A stretch of DNA of 64,000 bases, taken from NCBI RefSeq assembly GCF_905475465.1, contig NC_062253.1:3286001-3350000 (forward strand), read 5' to 3'. Source of the DNA: Pieris napi (lineage: Eukaryota > Arthropoda > Insecta > Lepidoptera > Pieridae). The first letter of the stretch is position 1; each line of letters opens with the position of its first letter. Under the pieces are notes generated by a model that worked only from the letters and a program-made list of their open reading frames with translations, was not told the origin of the DNA and searched no databases. The translations under genes were made by a program, and so were the position numbers. Below, piece by piece: positions 30,966 to 41,510 of this stretch.

Positions 30966-31390
30966 AAAAATGCGTAGATTTTTAAGTCCAATTGACGGAC
31001 ATATGTTATATGTATTTCTTATATAGGAAGAGAAACAGAATCTCAAAAAGTCCTTAGTGATATATGCTTATATAAGCTACCCGACTTTGTCCGTCTTTAG
31101 GTATTAATTCCCATGTCTCGTATTGATTTGCGCACACTATATAAAGATCCTATTTCGCTAGAGATTTTCTTTTAAGTGTGTGTGTTTGTATGTGTGCGCC
31201 CCGCCCCGAGCGAAAAGCGCCCTCGGTGACGCCATAGGGTACTGAAAAGCTGTGAAACTGAATTTTCTTGGCGATTTTCAGGATTATTTTTTAAATTTGA
31301 CATACGATTTTCTGATAAACATTGTCAATAATATATTTGTATATATAGGTAATATAATATAAGTTTCAAATGATTAAAATTTAAACTTTT

Positions 31391-31492
31391 TTTTTTTATA
31401 GAACTGAGACTAAACGGGTAGGAGACTTAGGTAAGGGATGACACTCTCAATGCCAGAGGGCTCGCGAGTACGTTGCCGGCCTTATAAGAATT
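31391..31492 (-). mobile_element. LINE-A tail
   Basis: TTTTTATAGAACTGAGACTA, AAACGGGTAGGAG, CACTCTCAATGCCAGAGGGC, TCGCGAGTACGTTGCCGGCC, then stops after TATAAGAATT. About 100 bp of the 3' end. Confidence 0.75.
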
Positions 31493-31809
31493 AAGCTGTC
31501 TTTCTATATACACACATTTGAACAAACACAATGAAATTAAATCTGTATTATAACGTATTAATTAATGATATCGTCATTTATTAAAGTTCATCACATCATA
31601 CATATCTAATGCTATATGTTACATGTCTTTTCTAAAATATATGACGATTATGGTAAAAAAGGTTACAAAAATTAAAAGTACAAATTTTTTTCTGTGTATT
31701 AAGCACAAAAGGAGACATAAAAGTACGATCTTTAACTAAGAAATATATAATATTTGTATATTTTATTGTAATTGTTGCATAAATTAAAGAAAAGTAAATA
31801 TTATTAGAT

Positions 31810-32520
31810 ACAGCATTTTGGATGACAAACGTCACCGTTTACAGTAGACATAGGGCGGGCTACTGTTCACAGCCTGCGGCCTTCCTGACCAATCACAGCG
31901 CTCCGAGCTATATTCCCCTCCTTATCTACACCATAGACATACCCATCCAACCGTCCCTCTCTTCTCCCCCGGCGAAAATCCTAGCCATCACAATCAATCA
32001 CCAAACTTTTAACCTTATCATCTGCACTTAAAGTTGAATTTCCGTCGCAGAACGCCACGTCGCTTCGGGCAGTACGTGTCTACATCAATGTTTATTTGAT
32101 ATCGAGCGTCAGGCAAGCGATTTTCAAGTTCAGATTTTCTTTTCAAGTGATTGTGAACCTTATTGTTATACACATTGAGATTAACAAGGAGAAACGGTAT
32201 CACGAATCTTATTTACGCGTGCAATGCTGGCGTTTTCATTGTTACAATTCTCGTTATTCATTGCGCAGTGAACAATCGATTTTATGTCCGTTCAATTGAG
32301 TTGAAAATCCATTGTGAGATATTGGAGTTACGCCGTTTTATTGTTGTACAGTAATAGCCTGCGGCAAAAGCTATTTGCGATGACAATTTTGCGAGCGTCC
32401 GTGTACGAAATATGCCTTTTATCCGTACTAGAAGCGGGATTAAAGCTGTAAAACAGAATCGTTGTATTCGAGTTTCGTGAATCATACTTATATCTTGCAA
32501 TTCCATTAGCAGTTAAATAT
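31810..32520. promoter_or_regulatory. Repeat-free balanced block; possible promoter or untranslated exon
   Basis: About 700 bp that share nothing with the repeats in the window and are markedly less AT-rich than their surroundings. On the plus strand CCAATCACAGCGCTCCGAGC contains a CCAAT box, followed by CTTCTCCCCCGGCGAAAATC and CAGAACGCCACGTCGCTTCG. Several small frames overlap on both strands with no known domain. It may be a promoter with a noncoding first exon, a regulatory element, or a repeat family with no second copy here. No splice donor is convincing. Confidence 0.35.
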
Positions 32521-32529
32521 AATGGTTTG

Positions 32530-33580
32530 GGGTTATAGTTTAATAATGAATGTGAACTACTATAGTCGTATTTTTAATTAGACGAAGCCAACTGACAGTA
32601 GCTAATGTCACTTTGTAAAATAATGTTGCCATATTTAAAGTAATAGTGATGCGTTCAGATCTTGTTCAATCAGATGAATGAACAATGAGTTTGAATAGTC
32701 AATCATTTCAAACAATAAAAGAATATTATTTCTATTTCAAAATTGTATAAAAGTGCTCTGATATAAGTTAGGTACTAGTACTATATAACTATAATCAGTT
32801 TTTTGACGTCTTATTACAAAGCGCGGCGCGGCGACTAGTGCCATTACCGATCATTAATTCAAGGGTTTTTACTTTGTCACAACACTATTTTTATTTCATT
32901 AAAAAGTGACAACACCGTAAACGTCAGTTGATATCGTCTAATTAAAAATTCGACTATAGTCTAGAATGACAGTCTAGTGTGTACCTCTCAATCCTGTGGT
33001 GATGCGTTCAGCTGTCTAAACTCTATTGCACGCCTCGGCAGTGCTCTACTCTCGACATGTCAAAAAACCCAGTCTTTCGAAACTTGAATGACTTTTTTCT
33101 CACTAATATAACACTTACAAGATAATATGAGTGCACTAAAATCGAGTTAAATTATCTATCAAGCACATATGGAATTTTTATGAACGATTATTTTGTTTAA
33201 CATAGTAAATAACATTAAAATCAATCATTCTTGGACGTCCGTCAGTCTGTGTTTATGGATCCATGTATGTGGCAGAGAAATTGGTCGAAAAATTTATCGT
33301 ACCAGAATACTTTTTTTCTTATTATATAAAGTTATACCCTGGGCTGATTCCTAGTTAATATTAGCGTTCTAAGTACTGTCGTTTAATTATAATTTGTAAA
33401 AAACTAAAATACGACTGTGTATTCCTCACCTTAGAGTTATGGCGCCACTATATATTTTTTTATTAGATATATTAAGTAAGTAGTAAGAAGTAAAAATAAA
33501 AAAAAAATGTAAACGAATGATTTTTTTTTTAATGTGAATGACCGCTATGAGGCGTGCACTTTTGGATTTTCCAAACTATT
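32530..33580. other. No gene recognised
   Basis: AT-rich with a short GC-rich spot, GCGCGGCGCGGCGACTAG (near 32820), and A/T runs near 33490. Nothing assignable. Confidence 0.35.
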
Positions 33581-33582
33581 GA

Positions 33583-33793
33583 TTGATTTGCTCCAGTTCA
33601 AACAATTTGTATGACAATACTTGGCGATTAAAAAGAGTGGCGGAAAGTTTCTTTCCAGTTCTTCTTACCCTCTACGCCCTTGACTTGCGAACTGGTAGTA
33701 AATGTAAATTTACAATTAATTTAACTTCTTTTTGACGATTCATAAGTGTACTTGTTTACCTATATGAATAAAGATATTTTGAGTTTGAGTTTA
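33583..33793 (+). mobile_element. LINE-C 3' UTR
   Basis: TTTGCTCCAGTTCAAACAAT, GACAATACTTGGCGATTAAA, GAAAGTTTCTTTCCAGTTC, TACGCCCTTGACTTGCGAAC and the GAGTTTGAGTTT tail. It starts at the very end of the ORF region (compare GATTGAATTGCTCCAG at 3385) and has a 3-bp loss in CCCGCTCTACG. Confidence 0.8.
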
Positions 33794-34230
33794 TTTATTT
33801 GTTGCGAAAATCTTGCTCGTACGGCGAAAACTCCAAACCAGAGCAGTATGAATATACCAGTAGGTACGTCTAATACATAAGAAAAAATTCAGAAATGTAT
33901 TAAATTTTGACACGAGCTAAATACCGTTTTTGAATCTCACCTTTATTTTATGTGTGTCTTACCATCATGGAGCTTTACGATCTAACCTAACTTAAGACCA
34001 ATACAGTTTATATTAGGGAAGACACTCTGTTTGAATCCCACCTTAAGATCTACCTCACCAAAATCTAATACAGCACAGTACAACATGCACCACGGAATAA
34101 TTGTAATCCAGTTATCCACAATACCCCCTAGGGGCCTAGCGTTAGATCAATTTGATCACAACCATGTCTTTCTGTCATGAAATCTCATGAATAAAGTTTA
34201 TTACTAGGTACTTTAATTCGCCAAGAAACG

Positions 34231-34471
34231 TTTTTTTATAGAACGGGGGGCAAACGGGCAGGAGGCTCATCTGATATTAAGTGATAACGCAGCCCATGGC
34301 CACGCTCAATGCCAGAGGGCTCGCGATTGCGTTGCCAGCTTTTTAAGAATTGGTACGCTCCTTTCCTGAGGGACCCTAAGTCGAATTGGTTCTGGAATAC
34401 ATCAGTCGGCAGCTGGCTTCACATAGTGTTGGTGCGCGGAAAAATTGCCTTAAGAAACGCTCAGTTGTGGA
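34231..34471 (-). mobile_element. LINE-A 3' fragment
   Basis: Complete tail on the minus strand: TTTTTTATAGAACGGGGGGC, AAACGGGCAGGAGGCTCATC, AATGCCAGAGGGCTCGCG, AGAATTGGTACGCTCC, CCCTAAGTCGAATTGGTTCT and CTTAAGAAACGCTCAGTTGT. It reaches just past the point where copy 1 carries the MITE, giving a second empty site. Confidence 0.82.
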
Positions 34472-34888
34472 ATAAAGCCCATCTGGGCACAGATTTACGG
34501 TATCTCTCCGTGATCACTTGGACTGTATATGTAATATGACTCTTTTTTTATTTAATTTTGACAAACCGGAGACAGTATATCTCGTGTCGGTGTTTGCCAT
34601 TGTATATAGGTACCTACTAAGTATTGTTTTTTCTTTTTTTCGTTGAAATTTAATAATTTAAATAATAATTAAATACTAATGTATTTATTAATTTTTAATT
34701 GAACTGAAATAATTTATAATTTAACCTAGCTTATAAACACAAAAAAGAACAATAAAAGCAATAATTAACCTTAAAATATAATAACTAAAATATATTATTA
34801 AAACGTCCCTTTAGGCAAGGTATTATTAGTATTTATGTCGCCTTTTTATGTGATATCCTTAGTATAAATACTTTTCTCCTGTCATGTA

Positions 34889-35555
34889 CAGTAGAGCGTC
34901 GATTATCCGAACGTCGCTCAACCGAACGACCGCTTATCCGAACAGTAATAACGCGCGGGTCAACGCTCTCCCCACCTCGCGGGCACCATGCTCACGCCTT
35001 CCGCGCTTCTGTTTTCGCGCACTTGTTATTGTACTCATATGTAACTTCAAAGTAACCGCTAGTCGATAAACTAAATTTTGCCGCGTGAAAGTAAACCCTT
35101 TTTTTAAAAATGCCTAATCGTAAACGTGTTGTCCTTATTATGAAAGATAAATATGAGATTAATAAACGGTTAGAGGAAGGCGAATCTGCAACCAAGTTAT
35201 CCAATGAATACCAAGTTGGTACATCTACCATTACGGATATAAAAAAACAAAAGAAGAGGATAAATAACTTTATATCCCAGCTCGATTCTTCTGACGGATC
35301 CACGAGTTGTAAAACGATGACTTGCCTCAAACACGAATTTAGATGATGCAGACTTTTTTAAGCGTTAATTGTAACTAGTAAAGACAATCATTTACCTGTA
35401 CGTAAATATATATATGTCTGAATCAATACATGTGTACTTCGATTATAATCGAACTATTTTGAAATACATACATCAAAATAGTTCGATTATCCGAAAATGC
35501 CGGTTTTCCGAACACCCACGTCCCCCAATTAGTTCGGATAATCGACGCTCCACTG
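34889..35555. mobile_element. Tigger/pogo-like DNA transposon, deleted
   Basis: A 667-bp element with matching ends: CAGTAGAGCGTCGATTATCC on the left and, inverted, CAGTGGAGCGTCGATTATCC on the right. TA lies on both sides (34887-34888 and 35556-35557), as expected for Tc1/mariner/pogo elements. A second internal hairpin (ATCAAAATAGTTCGATTATC and its partner near 35445) lies beside the right end. It carries the start of a transposase frame on the plus strand. Autonomous relatives are about 2-3 kb, so most of the gene is gone. Confidence 0.88.
35110..35346 (+). pseudogene. Tigger-like transposase N-terminus (helix-turn-helix)
   Basis: The frame starts MPNRKRVVLIMKDKYEINKR and continues with EEGESATKLSNEYQVG, then TSTITDIKKQKK and FISQLDSSDGS. 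This is the N-terminal helix-turn-helix of pogo/Tigger and jerky-type proteins, which binds the element ends or centromere-like sites. After about residue 66 the frame shifts: the next frame gives NTNLDDADFFKR and then a stop, so the C-terminal catalytic (DDE) part is absent. The ATG in AAAAATGCC is a reasonable start. The minus-strand 112-codon frame is its antisense. Confidence 0.8.
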
Positions 35556-35685
35556 TACTTATATCCTGAGTCAGGCTATACCTATCTACTCTCGGGGACT
35601 TCGACGACGTAAGTAATCGCTACGCTTATAAAACTTAAGGCCTGAATGAGCAAAACGAGTCTTGACTCGCATAATACGATTCACG

Positions 35686-35913
35686 ACTCATTGGTCTAGT
35701 GGTCTGACTGCGAATCCATGGGTCCCGGGTTCGATCCCCGGCTGGGATTAACATCGATGTGATGAGCATTTGGTGTTGTGCTTAGGTCTTGGGTGTTTAA
35801 ATATGTAATTATATGTCTATCTATCTATAATATGTATGTATATCCGTTGCCTGGTACCCATAACACAAGCTTCACCAGCTTAGCATGGGACTAGGTCAAT
35901 TGGTGTGAATTGT
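35686..35913 (+). mobile_element. SINE-C, tRNA-derived
   Basis: Head with TGGTCTAGTGG (box A) and GGGTTCGATCCCCGG (box B), then ATGTGATGAGCATTTGGTG. The 3' half has ATCCGTTGCCTGGTACCC, ATAACACAAGCTTCACCAGC and TAGCATGGGACTAGGTCAAT, ending GTGAATTGT. This 3' half is the kind borrowed from a partner LINE. Single copy in the window. The acceptor arm does not close, so it is not a tRNA gene. Confidence 0.75.
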
Positions 35914-36523
35914 ATTTAAAAAAATATATATTATTTATCTGTGAAACTGTCAATATAAAAAACTATCTATTCTTTTTCGTATTAAAGTGTTCTTTTGTTT
36001 ATGAAAGAATAATAAATATAAAATAATTGTCTATGTCTTTGATAACGAAAGGGCAAGGGATGTAAAAACATTCGAAAGATTCTTTCTGATGAATTATTAA
36101 ACAACATTGTTACAAGAGGGAAAAACCAAAATTAATATAACTGTCACAAGTTGTAACTGAGTTTTTTTAGCGAAATTGTGTTTGCGCTCTCGTGAGCCTT
36201 AATTTAAGGCTTTAGAGGTGATGTTCCCTTGTTTTTAATTCTATTTGCATTGCCCGAATTTCTATTAAGATACTCCGCAAACAATCTTCTCAAAAAGAAA
36301 TTCAGAAAAATGTAATTAGAAATAACATTATGGCTTGTGTTTGTCTTTTATATTTGTGTGCGTACTGCGTAGATAAGAAATATTTGTTTAATGAACATTT
36401 ACATAATTAAAATTTTCACATATACACATTTACAAAAAAAAATCGAGTGTTTTTTTTTTATTCCATAAACTCTGAGGAAAGCTTTTATGGAGAGAAAAAT
36501 TTGGAAATTAAAAAAAAAAATCT

Positions 36524-36690
36524 GCCAGCGTTAAAGGTAAACAAACTTTTTGAGTATGTTCTAATTTTTTTTATGATTTTTTATTATTACTATGTAGTTA
36601 GTAGGTAGGTAGTAGAAAATTGTAAATACTATATATTTGATTGTTGTTTAGGTTTTAATACCTATACGATATAATAAAGTGGAAAAAAAG
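36524..36690 (+). mobile_element. LINE-B 3' end, diverged
   Basis: CTGCCAGCGTTAAAGGTAAA, then a T-rich stretch, GTAAATACTATATATTTGAT and AAAGTGGAAAAAAAG. It matches the LINE-B order but with an expansion (GTAGTTAGTAGGTAGGTAG). Confidence 0.5.
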
Positions 36691-36817
36691 ATTAGTATTA
36701 TTTAGTACATACTTAGGTTTTTATTTACTGTCGTCTGTCTTCAACGCCTTTTCATCTTCAGATGCCCTTTCATCTCTAACCACTTTCTTAAATACAGATT
36801 CAATAAAAAAAAAAAAC

Positions 36818-37523
36818 CAATTTTATACAATTTCGGAACTATAATAATTGCAGACCTAATAACCTCAAAATCAATTATAAAAACAAGTCAATTGAAGAAG
36901 TTGTATCAACCAAGTTTCTAGGCATAACACTAGACCAAAATCTTAATTGGAAACATCATATTTTAACGATATGCACGCACCTTAATAAATTTGTCTTTGC
37001 TTTGAGTCGAACTCGCAAAGTAGCTTCAAAACACGCAGCAATTATTGCGTATCACGGCTATGTTGCCTCAGTTTTGCGCTATGGTATCCTTTTATGGGGA
37101 AATTCGGTAGATGTGAGTAAAGTTTTTATTACTCAGAAAAAATGTATTAGGGCTATCGTGGGCGTTGGACCTCTTATGAGCTGTAGGCCACTTTTCCACG
37201 AACTCGGTATTCTGACAGTACCAAGTTTGTATATCTTGGAAGCACTTATGACTGTCAAGAAGTATCCAAAACTATTTAATACATACAAAGAAACGTGCTT
37301 ATATATACCGAGGGATCCAACACGGCTGCGGGTGCCTGCATGTTGCACCGCGCTATATTCTAAAAATTGTAACGCCATGGCTATAAGAATATTTAATCAC
37401 CTTCCCAGAAGTTATAGATCGCTGTCATGTAATGTTTTCAAGGGGAAGGTGATTGGATTTCTAAAGTCAAGGTGCTTTTATAGCGTAGGCGAATATTTGG
37501 CCTATAAGTTTGACAACAATTGA
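36818..37523 (+). pseudogene. LINE-D ORF2 C-terminal portion
   Basis: The longest recognisable coding remnant in the window, about 230 codons without a stop. Visible features are KFLGITLDQNLNWKHH, then ALSRTRKVASKHAAIIAYHG, VLRYGILLWGNS, TQKKCIRAIVGVG, SCRPLFHELGILTVPSLYIL and, near the end, RIFNHLPRSYRSL and FLKSRCFYSVGEYL. This order is that of the connection and C-terminal region after the polymerase core of jockey/CR1-type LINEs. The catalytic core is missing upstream, where a run of A (about 36806-36818) marks the break. It ends at TGA and is followed by its own 3' UTR. The intact frame suggests a recent insertion. Confidence 0.82.
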
Positions 37524-37832
37524 TTATAAATAGCTTGACGTATTGTCATGACATTATGTTAATGTTTTTATTATATGACATAGCAAAACTTTATGACATT
37601 TGCATGCCTTTTTATATATGGCTGATTGTCCGGATATAAAAAATAAATAATGTGATTATAAAACCACATAAGGTTTGATTGTAATATAGTAAAATCCTAA
37701 TTGTTAATTATGTAAGATAAATTTGCACGCCATTGTGTGTGGCAGAATATGCGGAGTTAAGATTGTACAACCATAAGATTTTTTTATACCATATTCTTGC
37801 AAATAAATGATTATTATTATTATTATTATTAA
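37524..37832 (+). mobile_element. LINE-D 3' UTR with ATT tail
   Basis: Includes CGCCATTGTGTGTGGCAGAA, ATTTTTTTATACCATATTCT and TGCAAATAAATGATTATT, then ATT repeats to 37832. A second, decayed 3' end with the same markers is at 44026-44300. Confidence 0.82.
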
Positions 37833-38128
37833 TAACGATTTGAAACTTTATACATTCACTAACAATCTTCAGCAACACCTTCTCAAGCTACTGCTGACGC
37901 TGCTGAAGCGGAAAGCATTCTTCTTGTACAACAGTAGTCAAATACATGTGTCAAATGGAAGAGGCTAGCCTCGCCACATTCCCTGTGTCATGGGGCACCT
38001 AGAGTGGGAGCTTGTACATTTTCTTTTTAACTACAACATTCTTTTTTATTCATTGTAATAAAGATTTTCTTTCTTTCGTTCTATTCCGGTAGAGCGAACA
38101 CTATCTATGGGGTAGCATAGCAAATTGT

Positions 38129-38490
38129 TCCATATGTTGGTATGTTGCTACTAAAATGTTCACTCTGCATCTTTTGCCACATTTACCATGGAGAGTGTTC
38201 AAAGAAGTTGTTCCGATTAATACCTGCAGCTGAATTTCATAATCGGACGTCGAGGCAGAATACGAAATTCCACCCGTATCACCTCGACGTCCGTCGACCA
38301 CAACTGAGCGTTTCTTAAGGCACTGAAGTATTTCCGAACCAATACGACTTAGGCTCCTTCAAGAAAACAGCGTACCGATTATTTAAGGCCAGCAACGCAC
38401 TCGTGAGCCCTCAGGCATTGAGTGTCCATGGGTATCACTTACATCAGGTGAGTTATGTGCACGTTTGCCCCCCTTTTCTATATAAAAAAA
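38129..38490 (+). mobile_element. LINE-A 3' fragment, longest copy
   Basis: Runs from ATGTTGGTATGTTGCTAC-like start through CATTTACCATGGAGAGTG, CGGACGTCGAGGCAGAATAC, GTCGACCACAACTGAGCG, CCGAACCAATACGACTTAGG, GAGCCCTCAGGCATTGAGTG and CCCTTTTCTATATAAAAAAA. It holds the uninterrupted site CACAACTGAGCG where copy 1 (1.6 kb) has its MITE. A Helitron-like end (AACGTTCGCGGGGTCAGCTAG) follows at about 38500-38540. Confidence 0.82.
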
Positions 38491-38495
38491 GGCTA

Positions 38496-38540
38496 AGTTA
38501 AAAAATCACATTAAAGCGAAACAACGTTCGCGGGGTCAGC
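38496..38540 (+). mobile_element. Helitron 3' end
   Basis: GCGAAACAACGTTCGCGGGG, TCAGCTAG|T. Only the terminal 45 bp are recognisable; the 5' part is not found next to it. Confidence 0.55.
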
Positions 38541-38899
38541 TAGTGTACTATTGTAATGAATCTCGACGCTTTAGTGGACAGAAAAATAGTAACATGTTAC
38601 TTTTTTTTAAATAGATATATCATATTCAAAGCCTACATCGTAACATATACATAAGTAAAATCTTATTCATCAAAGCATATATTGCGTAACTTTAGTAATA
38701 AGAAGATTATTATTTTTATGTCCTTTTTTTAATATTTTCCTGATCAGTGTTCAGGTGGATTTGAGAATGTTTTAGATTTACAATAATGTATAATTATTAT
38801 ATTATATTTGTTCGTATTTAAGATTTCTTAGGACAATGTTTGCTTTGCTAGTATTAAATAAAAAAATAAACAATAAAGCATTGATAATGAATAATGAAT

Positions 38900-38980
38900 A
38901 ATAACAAATTTTTATTATATCTATGTAGGTTAAGAAAATTCTAAATATTGTATATTTGATTGTTATGATTACTCAAATAA
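38900..38980 (+). mobile_element. LINE-B terminal tail
   Basis: TATCTATGTAGGTTAAGAAA, TTCTAAATATTGTATATTTG and AAATAAAAAATAC. Short and UTR only. Confidence 0.45.
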
Positions 38981-38999
38981 AAAATACTTAGTACTTTTT

Positions 39000-39700
39000 A
39001 ATACTTGTGTACAGGTCAATTTAACGTTTTACCAAATTAAGAATTCTGTATGTTTTCGAAATAGTCTATAAAAACTTTAATAATCCGTTTTTTTACGAAT
39101 CGAAAAATACGCTACCAATTTGTTATGGAGTATTGAAATTCTTAATTCGAATAGTGACAACATGAAAAAGGTTTTAACAAAATACAGATTAAACGAGATC
39201 CAATTTTAAAATCCATAGACAGAACAACAATAAGGTTGTCTATACACAATTTTCACGGTGCATCATAATTCGTTACACTTGTTACATTGGAGGCTTACAA
39301 GTGAACCTTATTTGTGTCCCACGATGATTTATAGGAAATTGGAAACACGTTAGTTTTAAAAAAACCTTTGCGAATTCATGGTCTATTATTCTGTGCAGCT
39401 CTAAAGATTAAAAATCAATTTGCTAAAAACTTCAACAGTCCATTAAATTACCCCTTAATAAGTTAATTTGTGTGTAAACATGGCAACACTACTCGTAGGG
39501 CTATAATCCTACAAAGTGACGTCACTCGCATTCTGCCCTTTGATCCACGACATGTGGCAGAAACATGGGTTCACTTGACAAATTACACAATTAAAGATAT
39601 TAAAATTTAGTTTATACTGGGAATATTTTTGCAGCATTACTAAAAAACAAAAACAAGACTTGACAAAGAGTTAAGAAAACAAAAGACGAAATTATGGCGC
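39000..39700. other. No gene recognised
   Basis: AT-rich; the GC-richer part at about 39480-39580 (GCAACACTACTCGTAGGGC, GTGACGTCACTCG) contains a CRE-like TGACGTCA palindrome. Not otherwise assignable. Confidence 0.35.
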
Positions 39701-39713
39701 GATTCATTTGAAT

Positions 39714-39768
39714 GTCAGTTGTCAAATGACGGACAGATTCCGATCCGTCATTCCGTTTGACAACTGAC
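39714..39768. repeat. Strong inverted repeat (hairpin)
   Basis: GTCAGTTGTCAAA plus TGACGGA at 39714-39733 is complementary to TCCGTCA and TTTGACAACTGAC at 39744-39768, with a 10-nt loop and a 5-nt bulge (TTCCG). It is too short for a full MITE and has no repeat partner here. It might be the ends of a deleted transposon, or a small RNA hairpin. Confidence 0.6.
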
Positions 39769-39853
39769 GAATATTACTATTTTTTTTATTTTTGATCAAA
39801 GATGCGTAAAAAAAGTTGAATATAAAGTAATTAGGCAAAATTAAACCCACTTC

Positions 39854-40072
39854 TTGCTGCGCACCACCACCGTGTGCATTATGCAAGCAGCTGCCCAAAG
39901 ATGTATATCCGAACCAATTCAACTTAGGGTCCTTCAAGAAAGAGCGTACCAATTCTTAAAAGGCTGGCAACGCACTCGCGAGCCCTCTGGCATTGAGAGT
40001 GTCCATGGGCGGCGGTATCACTTAACATCAGGTGAGCCTCCTGCCCGTTTACTCCCTGTTCTATAAGAAAAA
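39854..40072 (+). pseudogene. LINE-A ORF2 C-terminus and tail
   Basis: Plus-strand frame with ISEPIQLRVLQERAYQFLKG, WQRTREPSGIESVHGRRYH and LTSGEPPARLLPVL, ending at the stop in CTATAAGAAAA. This shows that the family's stop codon lies within the last 10 bases before the A-tail, so LINE-A has almost no 3' UTR. The copy is 5'-truncated, and the region before CAGCTGCCCA is short. Confidence 0.78.
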
Positions 40073-40511
40073 ATAACTTACTTAGGCCAATTAAACTGTA
40101 ATCTAATTTCACGTGTCACGAATTCCTTCTATATGTTTGACTCATTTAACAGCCGCTCAAGGCGTGATTGTTGTCATAGTGTAACAAGATCATAAACATT
40201 AAGTCAAATTGATAACCTTTTGTTACAAAAAAAAGTCCTAAAAATTATCAATAAAGTAATTATAACGCAAATAAGTCATAAATTAAAAAATCGGTTGTCT
40301 GTAAAGTCGGTTTACTGACGATAGTTGAACGTGACAACGTCATAAAAAAATATTGATGGGATGGTTGCATTTTTCAAGTAAAAAATTAAATTTTATTTGT
40401 TTGATAGGTATTTTGTATGGATATAGAGAAGGAGGTAAATGGAAATCACAATTGAATTGATCAAGTTACATTTATTTGTACGCATAAATACAATTATGTC
40501 AATTTTAAATG

Positions 40512-40556
40512 GAACGCCTCAGAGCGAGGTAACGCCTCAGAGAGAGGTAACGCCGC
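40512..40556. repeat. Short tandem repeat, 18-bp unit
   Basis: AACGCCTCAGAGCGAGGT is followed by AACGCCTCAGAGAGAGGT and a partial AACGCCGC. Two and a half units, and no role is evident. Confidence 0.6.
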
Positions 40557-40729
40557 ATGAGTCATGCTTTTTCGTGCGTGCAGCCGGCTCCATCGAATTA
40601 TAAAACGTTGTCACGTCAAAAATAAACATTTTGTCGTTTCTGCAAACAAAATATGCATATTACAAAACCACAGATAAATATAGATTATAGACACAGTTGA
40701 AAGGAAATCAATATTTTCTACGCAGCGTG

Positions 40730-40815
40730 CGTTGATGCGTTCGCGCGCATTCGCACTCGTGGCGCGAAAATTATAACCCGCGCCGCTCACAAATCAATGG
40801 CGAGAACACGTTACA
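40730..40815. other. GC-rich islet
   Basis: CAGCGTGCGTTGATGCGTTC, CGCGCATTCGCACTCG and AACCCGCGCCGCTCAC, high in CpG and unrelated to known repeats here. It contains partly repeated GCGTTG/GCGTTC words. Confidence 0.35.
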
Positions 40816-40898
40816 CAGCTTGCTATAATTGGAAAATGAATCGATATTATGCAAAAAATGTTTAACAGTTATTTAAAATAAATATTGAATATATTTGT

Positions 40899-41340
40899 AG
40901 TGTTAGTTTAGTGGTTTGAGCGTGGGTCCTTCATCCCTTAGGTCGTAGGAATTCCAGCTTTGTTTTTAATTCAATCTCGCTGTGGGTCTGAAAGGTCCTG
41001 ACAGCTCCGCTCCGGTTTTTTGCGAATAGTGAAAAGACGTCACCTATGAGACTCGGACCTCGGCTTGCGCCGCCGCAGATTGATCGTCCTAAAGGGCAGG
41101 ACGGAATCTCACTGGAGTAAGTGAAGTGCGGAGGAAAGGACCTGAATTAACCACCAATGGACACCCATTTGTATGGTGAAGGAAAACATCGCGAGGAAAT
41201 CAGTAGGCCTTAGACCAAAAGTCAATGGTGTGTATGTCAGGCACTAAAGGCTGATCTACTTGCCTATTAGAAAATAATTATCAGGATCAGATACAGAAAC
41301 AGCTAAGTAGCTTGTAAGCTAGCTGTAGCGCCACTGGTTA
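40899..41340 (+). mobile_element. SINE-A copy 11 with an insert
   Basis: The head (GTGTTAGTTTAGTGGTTTGA, CCCTTAGGTCGTAGGA) runs to about 40961, then about 190 bp unrelated to SINE-A intervene, and the SINE resumes at about 41152 with ACCAATGGACACCC and ends GTAGCGCCACTGG. The insert includes GCTCCGCTCCGGTTTTTTGC and GAGACTCGGACCTCGGCTTG and is much richer in G+C. Box B is lost at the junction. Confidence 0.75.
40962..41151. other. Unidentified GC-rich insert inside a SINE
   Basis: About 190 bp sitting between TGTGC-like and ACCAATGG points of SINE-A copy 11. It has no clear terminal inverted repeats or poly-A. Motifs: AAAGGTCCTGACAGCTCCGC, CGGAATCTCACTGGAGTAAG. It could be an unknown short mobile element or a template switch during retrotransposition. 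Confidence 0.5.
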
Positions 41341-41510
41341 TATTAAATATTGTAGTTAAGTTTTAATAATACTGTGTTACTCGGAGAACCGGTGTGGTGT
41401 TTGGCCGTAAAGCAGCGCCATCTGGATGTGTCGAATAAGCTCGTCATGTATGGGTATTATTATGAAAAAAACCAATTCTTTAAACGCATAATAATAAACT
41501 TAACTTAAGG

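Noticed and set aside
34992..35330. 112-codon minus-strand frame.
   Set aside because: Antisense of the Tigger-like transposase N-terminus, which has the recognisable protein.
35686..35760. Possible tRNA gene.
   Set aside because: Boxes A and B are present but no closing acceptor arm; the following sequence is a SINE 3' half.
37133..37378. 81-codon minus-strand frame.
   Set aside because: Antisense of the LINE-D ORF2 end.
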